A DNA stretch of 6,417 nucleotides from Hyphomicrobiales bacterium (GTDB taxonomy: Bacteria > Pseudomonadota > Alphaproteobacteria > Rhizobiales > JAJFHR01), in the NCBI GenBank assembly GCA_021775515.1, contig JAJFHR010000333.1, positions 1-6,417 on the forward strand, written 5' to 3'. The notes beneath the pieces were generated by a model. The model was not told the DNA's origin and searched no databases. It saw only the letters and a list, made by a program, of their open reading frames with translations. This document shows positions 6,222 through 6,417 of the stretch, in pieces. The stretch's first letter is position 1, and each line of letters begins with the position of its first letter. Position numbers and translations under genes: made by a program.

Positions 6222-6417
6222 TTAAGGCGCCGGTGGATTGGTTGGACGTCGCCAACCGAGGAATGCCGGTTTGCCGCCTTTGAGTTCAACCAATACAGCC
6301 GCCTTATCCGGGGCATGCCCTTCAGCTGCATTTTTATATGAAAGTTCACCAGTCAAAAGCTTGAAGTTGCCTTCTTCCAATGCTTTGGCAACCGCAGCAC
6401 CGTCAGTGGACCCAGCA
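6222..6417 (-). CDS. ABC transporter periplasmic substrate-binding protein, LivK type, C-terminal end only
   Basis: The last 64 codons are present, ending at TAA (6222-6224); the 5' part lies beyond the right edge. The visible protein reads DGAAVAKALEEGNFKLLTGELSYKNAAEGHAPDKAAVLVELKGG and ends in PAFLGWRRPTNPPAP. This matches the C-terminal lobe end of type 1 periplasmic binding proteins (LivK/Peripla_BP_6), where a TGxLSY stretch and an HxPDKAAxLVELKGGK stretch are common. It should be the periplasmic receptor that sets the specificity of the downstream importer, but the ligand-binding residues are outside the window. It is probably the first gene of the operon, separated from livG by 80 nt holding a terminator-like hairpin. 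Confidence 0.88.
   Translation of the reverse strand, partial: AGSTDGAAVAKALEEGNFKLLTGELSYKNAAEGHAPDKAAVLVELKGGKPAFLGWRRPTNPPAP

Noticed and set aside
6142..6255. N-terminal extension of livG to an ATG at 6255
   Set aside because: It would overlap the binding-protein gene by 34 nt and translate through the terminator-like hairpin, adding 38 residues before the normal LivG N-terminus.
1..6417. CRISPR array, tRNA, rRNA, insertion sequence or phage attachment site
   Set aside because: No regularly spaced repeats, tRNA-like folds, transposase motifs or long terminal inverted repeats were seen; nearly all of the window is explained by the minus-strand genes.

Overview
The window looks like chromosomal DNA of a denitrifying or nitrate-respiring proteobacterium, most likely an alphaproteobacterium. 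The reasons are the fused NarK1-NarK2 nitrate transporter (a layout known from Paracoccus and relatives), a TTGAT-N4-ATCAA FNR box, and moderate GC by eye. I cannot name a genus. All supported genes lie on the minus strand, so transcription runs from high to low coordinates.

Right to left: the end of a periplasmic substrate-binding protein gene (6222-6417, cut by the window edge) is followed by a hairpin with a U-rich tail (6174-6208). Then come the four core genes of a branched-chain amino acid (HAAT/Liv) type ABC importer: livG-like ATPase (5404-6141), livF-like ATPase (4700-5407), livH-like permease (3806-4696) and livM-like permease (2772-3797). Last is an isochorismatase-fold cysteine hydrolase (2104-2775). 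Junctions are 4-nt overlaps or gaps of a few bases, so this reads as one translationally coupled operon. The hairpin probably lets the binding protein be made in excess over the membrane parts. The hydrolase at the end suggests that the imported compound, or something derived from it, carries an amide, ureido or similar bond that is cleaved in the cytoplasm. The real substrate cannot be read from the sequence.

A 305-bp intergenic region (1799-2103) separates this operon from narK. It holds a perfect FNR box whose centre falls at -41.5 from the start site implied by a -10-like hexamer, which is class II geometry. Just upstream is a cluster of three TCAAGTT heptamers in alternating orientation that I cannot assign to a regulator.

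The left end (1-1798) is narK, open to the window edge: a complete NarK1-type transporter domain, a short acidic linker, and the first third or so of a NarK2-type domain. Its predicted job is nitrate uptake and nitrate/nitrite exchange for anaerobic nitrate respiration. The window thus joins an organic-nitrogen style import and hydrolysis operon to an oxygen-regulated nitrate transporter, with separate promoters likely. I see no clear new system; the most unusual unexplained item is the TCAAGTT cluster.
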